A stretch of DNA of 64,000 nucleotides. It comes from Aquila chrysaetos chrysaetos. Lineage: Eukaryota > Chordata > Aves > Accipitriformes > Accipitridae. This document shows, piece by piece, positions 41,581-53,900 of the stretch (the first letter of the stretch is position 1; each line of letters begins with the position of its first letter). Location: contig NC_044005.1 of assembly GCF_900496995.4 (NCBI RefSeq), positions 51,656,517 to 51,720,516 of the forward strand, read 5' to 3'. The translations under genes were made by a program, and so were the position numbers. Under the pieces are notes generated by a model. It was not told the origin of the DNA and searched no databases. It saw only the letters and a list, made by a program, of their open reading frames with translations.

Positions 41581-43640
41581 CCAGCTTGGTGCTTTTTGGG
41601 GAGTTCTCCACCCTGGGGCTTTTTGGACCTCTTCACCATTTGTTTAGGATCCCATTAAGGTTTGTTTTTTTCCTGAAATGCTACAACACCCAGCCTTTTT
41701 TGGAGTGCTTCGCAGCTGCTGTGGAGGAGTGCTTCACCACTGCCAGTCTGGAGGAGTCCTTCACCGCACCTGCCTGGAGGAGTGGATCAATGTTTCGTTT
41801 TCTGGGAGCCCTTCACCATTTGGTTTTTGGGAACTTTCCACCCCAAGGCTTTTTTGGAACGTTCTGTTGCCTGGGTGTTTAACGAGCACTCTCACCGGAG
41901 ATTTTGGGGCATGCTTCAGCTTGGGGCTTTTTGAGAGGTCTCCGCCCCTGGGCTTTTTGCAGTGCTTCACCATTTTGGTTTTTGGGATCCCATTAAGGTT
42001 TGGTTTTTTTCTACATTTCTACAACACCTTGCGTTTTTGGAATGCTTCACCACGCGGCCCCCAAAGGAGCGCTTCATCGCCACTGCCCTGGAGCAGTGCA
42101 TCACTGCATGGTCCTAGAGGCATGGACAAACGTATGGTTTTTCTGGGAGCTGTTCACAACTGATTTTTTTAATTTGCTTGGTTTTTTAGTAGCTGTCCAC
42201 CCTGGGGCTTTTTGAGAGTTCTCCACCCTGGGGCTTTCTAGAGCTCTTCACCGTTTGTTTTTTGGGGATCCCATTAAGGTTTTGTTTTTTATTTTCTGGA
42301 ATGCTACAACACCGAACATTTTTGGAGCACTTTGCTGTGGAGGAGTGTTTTGCGGCTGCCACCCTGGAGAAGTCCTTGACCGTGCCTGCCTGGAGGAGTG
42401 CACCAGCGTTGTTGTGTTTTGGGAACCCTTCACCATTTGGTGTTTGGGAGCTCTCCACCACCCAGCTTTTTGGGTGTCTCAATGTTTGGACATTTTGAGT
42501 GCTTCACCCTGCTGCATTTTAGGGCCGTTGCACCCTGGGTTTTTTTGTCAGCTCTTCTCCTTGGTGTTTTTGAGAGTTCTCCACCCCGGGCCTTTTTGGA
42601 TCTCTTAACCTCTTGGTTTTTTGGGGATCCCATTAAGGTTTTGGGTTTTGTTTTCTGGAATGCTACAACACCCAGCATTTTTGGAGTGCTTCACCGCTGC
42701 TGTGGAGGAGTGCTTCACCGCTGCCACCCTGGAGGAGTCCTTCATCGCGCCTGCCTGGAGGAGTGGATCAACATTTCTCTTTTTGTGAGCCCTTCACCGT
42801 TTGGTTTTTGGGAACTCTCCGCCCTGGGAGCTTTTTGGGAGGTCTCCAACCTGGGGGTTTTGGGAATCCTCCAGCCTAAGGCTTTTTGGGAGTGCTCCAG
42901 CCTGTTGGTTTTTTGAATCATTTTATTGTTTCTCTATTTTCAGTGCTTCACCCCGGTGCTTTTTTGCATGTGTCCAGTCTGGGGGCTTTCTGGGAGTTCT
43001 CTACTCTGGGGCTTTTCTGGAGCCTTTGATTGCCTGGGTTTTTTGGAGCGTTCCAGCCTGGGGCTTTTTTGAATCCTTTTACCGTTTTGATATATTGAGC
43101 ACTTCCCCCCAGGCTTATTTGCATGTCTCCACCCTGGGGTTTTTTTTGCTAGGTGTCCACCTGGGGGCTTTTAGGAAGCTTTCCACCCCTGGGACATTTG
43201 GAGCTCACTTTTGCCTGGGATTTTGGAGCTTTCCAGCCCCGGGCTTTTTCAGATCACTTCACCCCAGCACTTTTTGGGAGCACTATGGCTTGGGCTTTTT
43301 GGGAGCTTTCCACCCTGTGGCCTTTTTGGAGCCCTCCACCTTTTGGGTTTTTTTGAGCTCTCCACTGCTGGGCATTTTTTGAGCACTTTGCCATCTGGCT
43401 TTTTTTTTGTGGGAGCTTCACTGTTGTCCTTTTTTGAGAAATTTTGTGTCTGGCTGTTTTGGGGAGCTTCATCAGTTAGCATTTTTTTGGGGTGCATCAC
43501 CATGCAGCTCTGGATGAGTGCAACACCATGCTGCCCTGAAGTAGTACTTTACCATTTGGTTTTTTGGGAGCCCTTCATTGACTGGATTTTTTCAAGCACT
43601 CCATCCCAGGGCTTTTCCGGAGCGCTCTACCTCGGTGTGG
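41581..43640. repeat. degenerate ~26-bp minisatellite with higher-order repeats
   Basis: About 2 kb of imperfect tandem units of 24-30 bp, consensus roughly GGGCTTTTTGGGAGCTCTCCACCCTG. In the left half, longer units recur: GATCCCATTAAGG, followed about 30 bases later by CTACAACACC, is found at 41648, 41986, 42267 and 42626 (spacings 338, 281 and 359). The plus strand is G/T-rich with T runs. Long ORFs (117-193 codons, rich in F, L, G, S, P) run through it. A 26-bp period is not a multiple of three and indels are common, so they are most likely not coding. Confidence 0.88.
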
Positions 43641-44407
43641 CACAGAGAATGGTGAGTATGTACATTACACTGGTATCCAGTATGTATACATGCAGAATGA
43701 TCTGAAGCTGGAGAAATAATCTGAAAGAAATGCAATAATCTGTAATTAGCTGTATTCTATGAAGTAAAGGGTAACCAGCTACATCATTAGTTAGCTTTTA
43801 TGAAACGGTTTTGCAGAAACTGGTCTTGGGGCTGCAGTACATGACAACTGAATGTGCTTTGGCTGTATTTCAGGAACAGTTTTTATGAAAAAGAATCCTA
43901 GTGGTGTATTTTATTAACCAGATGAGTGTAGGTTAACCACGCAGCAGTACCTGATGTCTGCCCAGAATGTGCAATGCCTTACCTGGAGCTTTGTTTGGGC
44001 ATCAGCGATCAGATGCACAGAAAGAAGGCAGGAGAGCTGAAGGGGAGAGTAAAGGTAGTGTAGTTTAGGCTACAGAAAATTAGGGGCGAAAGAGGAAAGA
44101 AAGAAAAGGTGCTGCAGAGAGACATGTAATCACCTTCTGGCCCCTCTGTAACAAGAGGCTGGGAATAAGGCCAGGAAAGAGAACTTTCTGAGTGATGAGG
44201 TAGCTAAGTGCTGCAGTAAGGGTCAGAGAGAGATGGCACAGCTTTTCATGAGAGCCTTAAACATCAACTCCCAATTTGTCAGCATTGAGTAGGGTGCTTT
44301 AGTTGATTCTCTCTCCTCTTGAGAGAGACCTAACTCAATGGTCTCTGGGAGGTCTCTTTCATTCTGTATTTATGATTCATAACTAGAAGACATTTTTGTC
44401 CCTACAG
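43641..44407. other. DNA between the minisatellite and the APLF relic
   Basis: Unique-looking, intron-like sequence ending in a pyrimidine-rich acceptor (TTTTTGTCCCTACAG). No APLF zinc-finger or FHA exon was recognised in it. Confidence 0.5.
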
Positions 44408-44715
44408 GAAAAAGGGCTGTGGAGAAAGACAGTGACAACGATGATGAAGATGAACCAAATTAATACGACCTTAATGACCGCTTGATAGATGACGAGGAAG
44501 AGATGTGTGAGCCTATTGATGAAGTCTCTGACTGGGAACCAAGTTCAGAAGACAAGGATAATGAAGATGTTGCAACGCTTTTGCAAGGAGCACATAGATT
44601 TATTAAGACCAAAAAGGAGCTGCACAGAACAATACAAAGGTCCAATCTGGTTGTGTTAAAACATAGATGTGCAAGGAGAGGAACTACTTTGAGAACTGTT
44701 TGTTTTCCTCAGTGA
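44408..44715 (+). pseudogene. APLF: APLF last-exon relic (acidic C-terminal histone-binding tail) with in-frame stop
   Basis: After the acceptor ACAG at 44404-44407 the frame reads KRAVEKDSDNDDEDEPN, then TAA at 44461-44463. The same frame continues YDLNDRLIDDEEEMCEPIDE and then VSDWEP...EDVATLLQGAHRF. This is the C-terminal acidic domain of APLF, a non-homologous end-joining factor whose tail chaperones histones. The stop replaces the glutamate before YDLND. Further damage: the phenylalanine in the vertebrate NDSFLDD segment is leucine here, the tyrosine of DYEP is cysteine, and the normal end just after FMKRK is lost, with reading to a stop at 44713. The tryptophan of SDWEP is kept. An intact acceptor argues for an unprocessed copy rather than a retrocopy. 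It could instead be the true last exon of a truncated APLF whose other exons lie elsewhere. Confidence 0.82.
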
Positions 44716-47239
44716 TGTAGGCACTACAGGAAGATCATAATGGGAGTGAGGGGACTCAGCAATGCCTTTCTTGTCCATTTGTATTATTTTGGTGGCGTTT
44801 TTTGTTTGCTGTCTTAAGTGGTGGAGCCAGAGGATGGAGCTCTGGGATTATATTCTGTGGCAAATGAAGCAGGACTTTTTTAGAAGAGAATTTTCTCAGC
44901 TACTTCTTTTCCAGCACCATTGGTGTCTCATAGCTTAAACTATACTTTTAAAGGTTATTAATGCTTCATCTTCTGGTGCTTGGAATAAATATTGGCATTA
45001 GGGAAGTCTTTAGGCTTTTGCTCTCATTACAGTAGTACCTATTTCCATGCCTGTACATCACCGGAATTGTGTTCAGTTCACCACAAAGCTGAAATCTTGA
45101 TGATTGTATTTTTGCACCATTAAACGTATAACAGACTGTGGGGAAAACTTGTAACTGTCTCTGTGATTTCTAAGGACTTTGCTGGAAGGTCTTGCCTTCT
45201 GTGTGTTCACCACTTTCCTGAGCTTTCTAGAACAAAATTTGGTCTGCCTTGAGTTAAAACTTTTATCTGCTGGCAGATGACTGGAACCATGTGAATTTGG
45301 CACTTTTTGTGGACACAACCCTGAAATTCTTGTGGGGCTCTGGCTCGCCTGTGACCATCTGCCCAGTCATGGTGGACAAGGGACATCCAGATACACTAAA
45401 GTTTTCAGCTGGGTGGCAAAATGTTCTCTGCAGGTGCCCTTCAGGGAATAACTGCTCCAGCTGTTGTGTGTTGTGCAGCACAGCCCCAGCACGAACAGCA
45501 ATGCCACAGTCCAGGGCTTCAGAAGCAGCAGACCTTTGTAGTTGTCCCTTCTGCCTACTTGGGCTACTGCAGAGGATCTTGGAGCAGAAGGATTTTCTTC
45601 ACTCTGCTGTCAAAACTGTCCCAGCCTGTCCCATTGCCCACTTGCATTTATCTGTGTGAAGCCAGTGGAGGGTTAGGGGGTGTGCGTGTCTAAGGAAATA
45701 AATGGGACGAAATACAGGAGGCTAAAGATCAGAGGAAAGGAGACAAAGTGGAGAAGTGATGTGGAGTTCAACTCCCACAGAAGACTGATGTTCAGGTTTG
45801 CATTTGAATACAAAATGGGAATGAAGTTAGAGCATTCACGGCCTCAGAGTGCCAGTGTGTTGTTCTTAAAGACCACATATAGTAATTTCCTATCTCTTTA
45901 ATATGGTTTTGCAGTCTTACAGCTTTTAATCTTTTCTTTTTGAATGCAATTGTATGTATATCCATGCTTGAAGAGGTTGAATTACATCAGAAGCAAAATC
46001 TGCTGTTTAGATCTGTACTTGGACATTGTCATGTTCTTGCAAGGTCTTCAGAAAATCAGTTAAATTAAAATGCATGTTGCCGCAAACTGGCCTTGGGCTG
46101 CTTTTGGCTGCAGGATAATCTTTTGCCAATTGTGTGTCAGAAGTTTCTCTGAAAGATTGTACATATTGAAAATCTAAACATTCACGATGGGCAACTGTTT
46201 CGCCTTTGGGGAACGTTGGATTCTGTTGGCCAGTGGCATAATGTTTGTGAAAGCTATTTCATACAGAAAGAATCCAGTTGGTGTTTTTTTACAGGTCTGA
46301 TGATTTCTGTGACCGTAACCTTCCTTGAGCAGAAACACTCTGTATCATAGTGGTATCCTGTGAATGGCTTTTCAAGCTCAGGAGCTACTAGCCTTTATTT
46401 TGAAAGTAGAAATAGCTTTTTAGCACTGGGGGCTCCCAGTCAGATACATAATCACAAAAGCAAACTTAGAAGTAATTCTTGGTTTTGCACGATAGATCAA
46501 GTGTTATTACTGATAAGTCAGGCTGAAAAAAATGAAGTATGACCAAAGCAGCACACTGGAAATGTCAAAGCCGTAATCAAGCCACTCCATACTGGTAGAC
46601 TGAAGCTATCTCTGTTAGGTGTATTTTCCTGTTCTTGTATTCCTTCCTTAACAGCAGGATATGTTCTTATTCTTCTGGAGGGATGAACTTGTAACTCCAG
46701 GATGTTCGAATATTGACTGAAACTACTCCATTTGAGGTGTAGGTGAGACAACTCGGACACTCCCCAGACCCTCCAATGTCCAGTGTTTTTCCAGTGAGTC
46801 AGGAATGCATCACAACTCAGTGGCTGAGTCTAGGGATAGTCCTGTGGTTAGACTCACTCCGGCTAGAGTTTATTCTGTAAATCTATTAGTACTGCTTTGG
46901 GAGGGATCTCAGTGTGATCTGAATCTAAATGCCAACATGAAGCCAAGGTGTGTCATCAAACGTTTTAACCCTTGGTTGTTCCTATGAAATGTGACAAACT
47001 AATTTTTAAAAAGTAGCTTAACTCTATTAGGGTTGTTCTGAAACCTCAGAAGTTAACCAGAGGCTTGGCTTGCCAGTCTGAGATGTAAGACAGTAACTCA
47101 TAAGAAATTAAAGAGAAGCCTACATCAATTTAATGAAATTGTTCCTGTTTCTGAAAGAACCCTTGAAGTAAAGTAACAAAGAATGTGAAATACAACATGT
47201 GAGTTGACTTCAAATCTTTTCTCCTGGCTGTACTGCTGC
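44716..47239. other. region after the APLF relic, no gene recognised
   Basis: Starts with sequence that could be a former APLF 3' UTR (AATAAA at about 44984). After that I see only short ORFs (for example 45291-45659) without recognisable domains. Confidence 0.5.
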
Positions 47240-47244
47240 CTCAG

Positions 47245-47844
47245 TGTGCTGGGTTTGGCTGGGATAGAGTTAATTTTCTTCACCCTAGCTGGTATGGGGC
47301 TGAGTTTTGGATTTGTGCTGGAAACAGTGTTGATAACGCAGGATGTTTTCGTTCCTGCTGAGCAGTGCTTACCCAGAGCCAAGGGCTGTTCTGCTCCTCA
47401 CCCCACCCCACCAGCGAGCAGGCTGGGGGGGGCACAAGGAGTCGGGAGGGGACACGGCCGGGACAGCTGACCCCGACTGACCCAAGGGATATCCCAGACC
47501 ATGGGACATCATGCTCTGTAATACAGAGCTGGGGGAAGAAGAAGGAAGGGGGGAGACATTCGGAGTGATGGCGTTTGTCTTCCCAAGTCACCGTTACGTG
47601 TGATGGAGCCCTGCTTTCCTGGAGATGGCTGAACACCTGCCTGCCCATGGGAAGTGGGGAATTAATTCCTTGCTTTGCTTTGCTTGTGTGCGCAGCTTTT
47701 GCTTTACCTATTAAACTGTCTTTATCTCAGCCCATGAGTTTTCTCACTTTTACTCTTCTGATTCTCTCCCCCATCCCACTGCAGGGGGGGAGTGAGTGAG
47801 TGGCTGCGTGGGGCTTAGTTGCCGGCTGGGGTTAAACCAGAACG
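47245..47844 (+). mobile_element. solo endogenous-retrovirus LTR (about 600 bp)
   Basis: Begins TGTGCTGGGTTTGGCTGGGA and ends TAAACCAGAACG, where CA would be expected. It is highly similar over its whole length to the 27719-28312 copy, in opposite orientation. The flanks CTCAG (47240-47244) and GTTGG (47845-47849) do not match. So the target duplication has been lost, or the copy arose by recombination. ATTAAA lies near 47710. Confidence 0.88.
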
Positions 47845-50167
47845 GTTGGGTTTAGTAATCCTCCACTGTTGGACTCTCAGCAGAATCCGATTCTGATTCC
47901 TGTTGTGTGATGATTTGCATGGCCCTTGCCTGCAAGGCCTTAGGTCATGTGTCTGGCTCTTCAGTGTCCCAAGAGGCACGGAGCAGACAGTGGCAACATT
48001 ACTGAGTAGATCACAGGAAAAAAAGGAGGTTAAAATTACCCAGCAGTCTTCTGCAAAAAGGAGTGGGTTTCAGGGAAATCATTGAGTGGACCCAGCAAAA
48101 AAATCACGGAGAAATCCTGTCCAAGGCAACCACTGCTGTAGCAAAGATGTACGTTCTCAGGTAAGACACAGCAGAGCAGCTGTGAAGGCTGTTGTTGCTG
48201 TTGTAGAAGAGAAGAGAGATCTGTAGTGGTAAGAGTTTAGTATACTTGAATTACCAGAACGATAGAGCACAGGGGTTTATAATGCTCTTCTAGAGCCTGA
48301 GAGTAACTCTGGTCCCTGTCAGTTGAGTGTGATGATAAGAGCGTAACTGGGGAACAGATGCTGCTGACCTCTTTCATACAAACTAGAGAAGTTCTGACTC
48401 AACAATGCTTTCATTCTCAGCAAGACACTTCTATCTGTTGTGTATTAAGCTCATGCCCTCATCAAGAATATTTTAATATACAAGTGACCTTTTGTACCTA
48501 CTCCCCATATGCACCTTCAGCTTCCTGTGATAGAAAATAAGGCTTCCCTGCACTCGGGTCCATCGTTTTCTGTTTCATCAGTATTATTTCAACAGCAGTA
48601 TACATTAAACACCTATCTTACAATTTCCTCTATATGTCTCCAGTTGCTTTGTGGAGAGATCAACATCCTCCTTTGTGCATGTGGGGAAACTATTTGATTT
48701 TTCTGGTATGCAGAGAAGGATGAAGGAAAATTCCTTCCTCTAGGAAGTTGTAAAATGAGACTACTTCACAGCTCCTCAATTTCTCGTCTTTGCAGGAGCA
48801 CAACATTTTTGAGGGGTACAAGTGTCTGTTGCATTATACAGACAGTACCCAATGTGCAATCCAATCTAACTGCTTTATTATAGTTGTGAAATTCTCACAT
48901 ACAGCCTAGAAAATGGAGCGGAAAGGCTACAAAAATAAACATAATCAAATCAGGTCCATAGGTCAGCACTCAGACTCCCAACAGCTCACAAAACATCCTG
49001 CAATGAGAGAAAACGTCACCGCAGCAGTCACTGAAGAAGCCACTTTTTCTTGCTGAACGAGGGAGTTTTCACATGTGCCTTTTTGTGGGCTTTAATGGCA
49101 GTGAAATGTTCAGCACTGGAGTTTTCAGTATTTCAAGCTATTAAAAGTACGGTAAACAAAAAGAAAGCTGGAATTGTGCTTCAACTCAGGCATTTTTTAA
49201 ATTATTGTGGATTAATGGAAAGTGCATGCAAATGAAAAGTGGGTAAAAATGCCTTTCTCTCCCCCCCCAAAAACCCCTGAACTCAGTCCTCTCTGAGAGA
49301 TGGGACTAAAGTTCCCTGAGTTAATCTGTTTTTCACAACTCGTTCCAGGATTAGATCTGAGGGGTAGAGGGGGAAGAGATGGCAATGAATATTATCATGA
49401 CTTTAGGAGACTGTGACACTGCAGGTGATGCTGGTACATGGCCAGCATCAAACAGGAGATCGGAGTGCACTGATCTGCTCTGGGCCTGAGCCTCAGCAGC
49501 CCCAGATGAGCACAGAGACCCTTCGTTAACAACAGTACTTCCTCTCAAAAGAAAAGCTTCATTATAAAACCAGGAACATGTACTTTACTGCATTAAGGGA
49601 GTTTTATTTTGCTTTTATTTTTTTCTGACATACAAAAATATGTTACAAGCAAAGACAGCAAAGACAACTGCTGTTTTAATAAAGTCCATTCCTAAAATCT
49701 CTTTGTAGTACAATTCATTATTACGATTCACAGAACTTCTCAGGTTATATGAAGTATTTTAAGTGAACAGAACATTGGTTTTTTTCTAATCCTGGCAGAA
49801 ATAATCAGTGATTTGAAAATATGTATTTGCTTTATGGCACTTTTTTTAGTGAAGCCTCTAAATTAAATCTGCCAGTACTCAAATCGCTGTGAACAATCCT
49901 GAGCCAGCTTAGAGGACACACTGAGTAAAATGGCCAAGAAATCCTAATGTTTGGGGCTGGCCATGTTAATGACAATGTAAGAACTTCTATTGACCTCAGT
50001 GGAGCCAAAATTTAGTCCCAGCAGATTTTAAGGGATATCACTGTAGTATGAGGTTTTGCGGCTTCCTACACATGCCTCTTCCACAATTACAGGACAACTT
50101 GGAGCATGGGAAAAGAGGGTGAGTTTGGAAAGAGTGGATTACAGCCCTTTTGAGCAAGTATGGGTTT
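47845..50167. other. intergenic, no gene recognised
   Basis: AT-rich sequence with short ORFs only. I see nothing specific. Confidence 0.6.
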
Positions 50168-50172
50168 ACAGC

Positions 50173-50966
50173 TGTGGCGGTGTGTTCCTGCCCTCAGCCG
50201 GACCTCTCCTCTCTTTCCCGTAATCCTGATCAAGCAATAACCACCAGTAGCGATTGATCATAACGGATGTGTCTGGTGGTGATGGCTGCATCCATCTCAA
50301 AGTGGATTTTGGAGAGACAGATAACAATGCCATAGCCAAGGACTAATTTGAGCAACGCGCCCACCTAACCACAGTGCTGGGCAATGTCCGGCTCAAGCCA
50401 AATTTGGAAGAAACTAACATGTGTAGTTGGTATGTAAAAATAAGTCAGTTGTCTTGCTCCATAACTAGTGGAGAGCCCAGGGCCCGTCGAGCTCTCCTGC
50501 ACACCAGGATCTCCCCTTGAGTAGGGACACCTCTCAAGGTTACTCCTCGAGGTTGAGAGAATCCTTATCACAACAGGTTCTCAGTAAGTGATTGATAGCA
50601 CGCTAAACTTTGAAATCTTAGCTGAGGGGTATAAAGGATTGATTGCACACATATAATCCTTTAGACATAAACCGTTGATCCAGTCTGGAACTAAGTCTGG
50701 ATCCAGCCGCACCTAGACTCCTCTCTGAGAAGGAGTTTAGAAAGCAAGGGGGTCCTTTCTGCACCTCGTGACTCAACGGGAGGATCTCCCTGACAGTTTT
50801 GTCTGACCCTGTCCTCTGTGCAGTAAATATCAAGTGAACCTTGCCATTGCATCTTGTTACACCACTGTCGCATTTGCTATGAAACTTTGTTAAATTGCTG
50901 TTTTATATCAATAAATATATTGATACTTCTCTCTTATGAGTGAAGTGCGTCACTCCATCTGTGACA
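50173..50966 (+). mobile_element. solo endogenous-retrovirus LTR (794 bp), with perfect 5-bp target duplication
   Basis: Begins TGTGGCGGTGTG and ends CTGTGACA. It is flanked by ACAGC on both sides (50168-50172 and 50967-50971). It has a TATA-like GGGTATAAAGG at about 50629 and AATAAATAT near 50910, the order expected of an LTR promoter and poly(A) site. It is of a different family from the other four LTRs. No internal region remains. Confidence 0.9.
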
Positions 50967-50971
50967 ACAGC

Positions 50972-53900
50972 AGGGTAAGTTTATGTGCTTTCCTTGGACT
51001 TTCTCCTTCAGTAATGATGCTGTGGGGCATCCTCTCTTGTGTATATATATATATATTTCATTAATAACTGATTAGTTAAGCCAAACAAAACCACCTGGAT
51101 TTATTGCTGACTTTGCTGGGACAGATAGCAAGTTAACCCCATACTCAGACTGAGAGGAGAGGGAGAGAGAAAGAGTCACTCAGCAGCACCCTTTCCAACC
51201 CAAAGGCATTACCTTAAGCTTAAGGGTACCCTTTAATCATGGTCTCTAGTGCCTCAGATCAATAAAGGATTATCTCAGATCTGTCCTGCAGCATTCTGAT
51301 TCTTCGCCGGCAGCAGCATCAGCTGCCCAGGGTTTACGTTTTGCTACGCCAATCTGACCCGGAGTTTTGTCGCCGGACTCCGATGTCACCTGCCCTGCCC
51401 TTTCCCCGCAAAGCCTGATACTGTTATTTTTGCTTGTAATAGAATTACACCAGGGCAGATGTGCTGTGCTGAATGACGTTCCTCCACCGGGACTCCGAAG
51501 GAGCTCAGCCTGTCAGCGCCTTGTCTCTGCTGCGTTTCCGCGAGCCGCCCGGCACGCAGGAGGGAGTTGGGCTGGAGAAGCCCAGCACCCTCCAGAGCTT
51601 GCCCTGCAGCAACAGGAGCTCTCCTATTCCCACCCTCCAAGGCTACCATAAGGGCTACAGAGGTAACACACCAACTCTGATTGCCCAGGCTCCCCCTCGG
51701 AAATGCTCCTTCCTCCCCTCCTCCTCCTCTCCCTCCCCGCCAGCAGCGCAACGGCGATGAAGAGGGGCTGCTTGAGGGGGTGACGTGCGGGTGAAGTCAC
51801 CATAGGAACGGGGACTCTGGCCGCGTTCGCACACCCAGCTGCTCCCCGGCAGCCCCCAGAGAGCCCCGAAGCGTGTTGTAGGGGCAGTCGCAGCCGATCG
51901 ACGCTGCCCGTCGTTCAAAACCCTGCAAAGCGGTATCAGCCTGCACAAGGAAGGGCATTTGGGGCAAATCATTTTCTCGATCGCTCTTCAAATACGCGGT
52001 CCCTGAATCAAAAGCCACGCAACGAACCTGTCATATGTACTTCTCGACACAGCCACAGAGCTTTTTCCGTGCACGCGTACCAGGTGGAAAACCTGATATC
52101 CTGATTTTACTATTTTGATGTGTGCCAGAAATCCCCTAATTTCTCCAAAAGCACTGGGGCGTTATGTAAGGAGCTTGGGTATGATCCAGGATGTAGATAA
52201 CAGCATAACAGGCGTGACAGAAAGCCCAACAAATTGATGAACAAAGGATCTGATTCACTATTCCTTTATTAATTTTCAGCTTGCCTAAGTATGGTGATTT
52301 TTCCCTAGCCTTCGCAAGGGTAAATTAACAAATAAAATGTCAACTCACCATATTCAAAATCCATTAAGACGCAGGAATGAAAAAGCTTAGTTTCAAAATT
52401 ACTTATGTTGAGCTCTCACAGGCATTTAGGAGAATAAAGAACAGAGATAAATTTGTCAACATTTTCAAAAGTTCCTACTCCAAGAGTTAGCTCCGAAAAC
52501 AACAGTAAGCTCACAAACAACTTAGATCTGTACAAAAATCCACTGATCTTGAAATACAAGTTGCAGTGAATAATTGCCAGAGAGACTAAAGACAAAATAA
52601 AAAGACAGAGTATCAGTAAGAAGAGAGTAATTCAGGAGGCACAACAGATAGAAAGGCAACCAATTGTCTAACACCAGCTCTTGGAAAAATCTATGTTGAA
52701 TTTTGCATCTGGAAGCTTATCTGTATGGTAATGTGACGCCACCTGGAAGTCAGCGTAGCAAGATACAGTTCCAGCCTAAACAATTATACACATCCATAAG
52801 TTATCAAAACAAGCATCCCAAATTAACAAGGAGGAAATAAAAATTTAATTAACATTAAATGAGGAATAAATAAAAAATGAAACACTCTCAAGCCTCTCAG
52901 CTAACAAACCACGGACTGTTTCATCACCCGTTCCCTCACTTCAGCCTCTGCCTTTTCAAGGCAAGGGCTGAAGTCCCCCAGCAGTCCGAGGCAATTGGGC
53001 ACTTTAGTGCCTTCAAAGTTGCTCAGCTTCATTTTACACTTGCCAGACTGATGCAACGGCCAACTGCTGGGCTGTAATGGGTTAAGGAAGAAAAATCACC
53101 TACTGCGGAGACCTCTGGAAAGGACTTGGCCTTGTTAGTGGCCAGATGTATGAGACTGGGATGGCCCTGCTTCTCCCAAACTCTCTTTAGGCACCGAGGA
53201 AGGGGTCTGTAACCCCCCTAGGATGCTAGAACCACTCTTGCCACTTACTTTAAGCTGTGGTAAGAAGCTCTGCAACCTGCTTGAGCAAGTCATGATAAGG
53301 ACTTTAAGGTGAGCAACAAAACCTTCATATTGACCATGGGCCACCGGTCGGTGCGATGAACAGTTTGTGGCACAGCCTCCCTCGTGGGAGGAAGCAGGCA
53401 GACCCCGGAGTAGGGCCTGTTCATGATTAACTTCTTTTAAGACCATCCATTTAATGCTAGAGAAGAGCTCTGAGCTTACCTGCAGTCATCGTCCTTTATA
53501 TTTGAAATCTCTCCCTGGAAGTGGCTGTTTGAGCATATTGGTACTGTGTTAGTGCCCAAACAGGAATATTGTTTTTCTTCAGCAGCCAGTGAGCATGTTC
53601 TATAAAATGCAATGAGATGGGGTACAAGACTGGTTAGAGAAATTGCATATTTCGGTTTTCATTCCTACAGTCTTAGCTATAAAATTTTCTGTACTGTTCC
53701 TCTCCTGTTAGCCTCATTAAGTAATCAATGAGCTTTAGATACTAATGCAATATACAGACTATGCAGATATATGCATGCATGGTAGGGTTTATGCAAGTTT
53801 GGTATAATCCTATCCTCTGAATATGAAAAAGTAGAGTGGCAGCAAACACAGTGATACAGAGACTTTTTTTTCACCGTAAATAATGTCTTAAGTTCCAAAT

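Noticed and set aside
41678-43705. Plus-strand ORFs of 117-193 codons at 41.6-43.7 kb
   Set aside because: They run through a degenerate 26-bp minisatellite whose period is not a multiple of three. The composition is low-complexity, and no splice signals or homology are seen.
44408-44715. APLF relic as a processed retrocopy
   Set aside because: A typical splice acceptor with pyrimidine tract directly precedes the homologous part, no upstream coding sequence is fused to it, and no poly-A tail was seen.
47204-47799. ORFs of 66-136 codons at 47.2-47.8 kb that match ORFs at 27.8-28.3 kb
   Set aside because: The similarity comes from two copies of the same solo LTR, not from a gene family.
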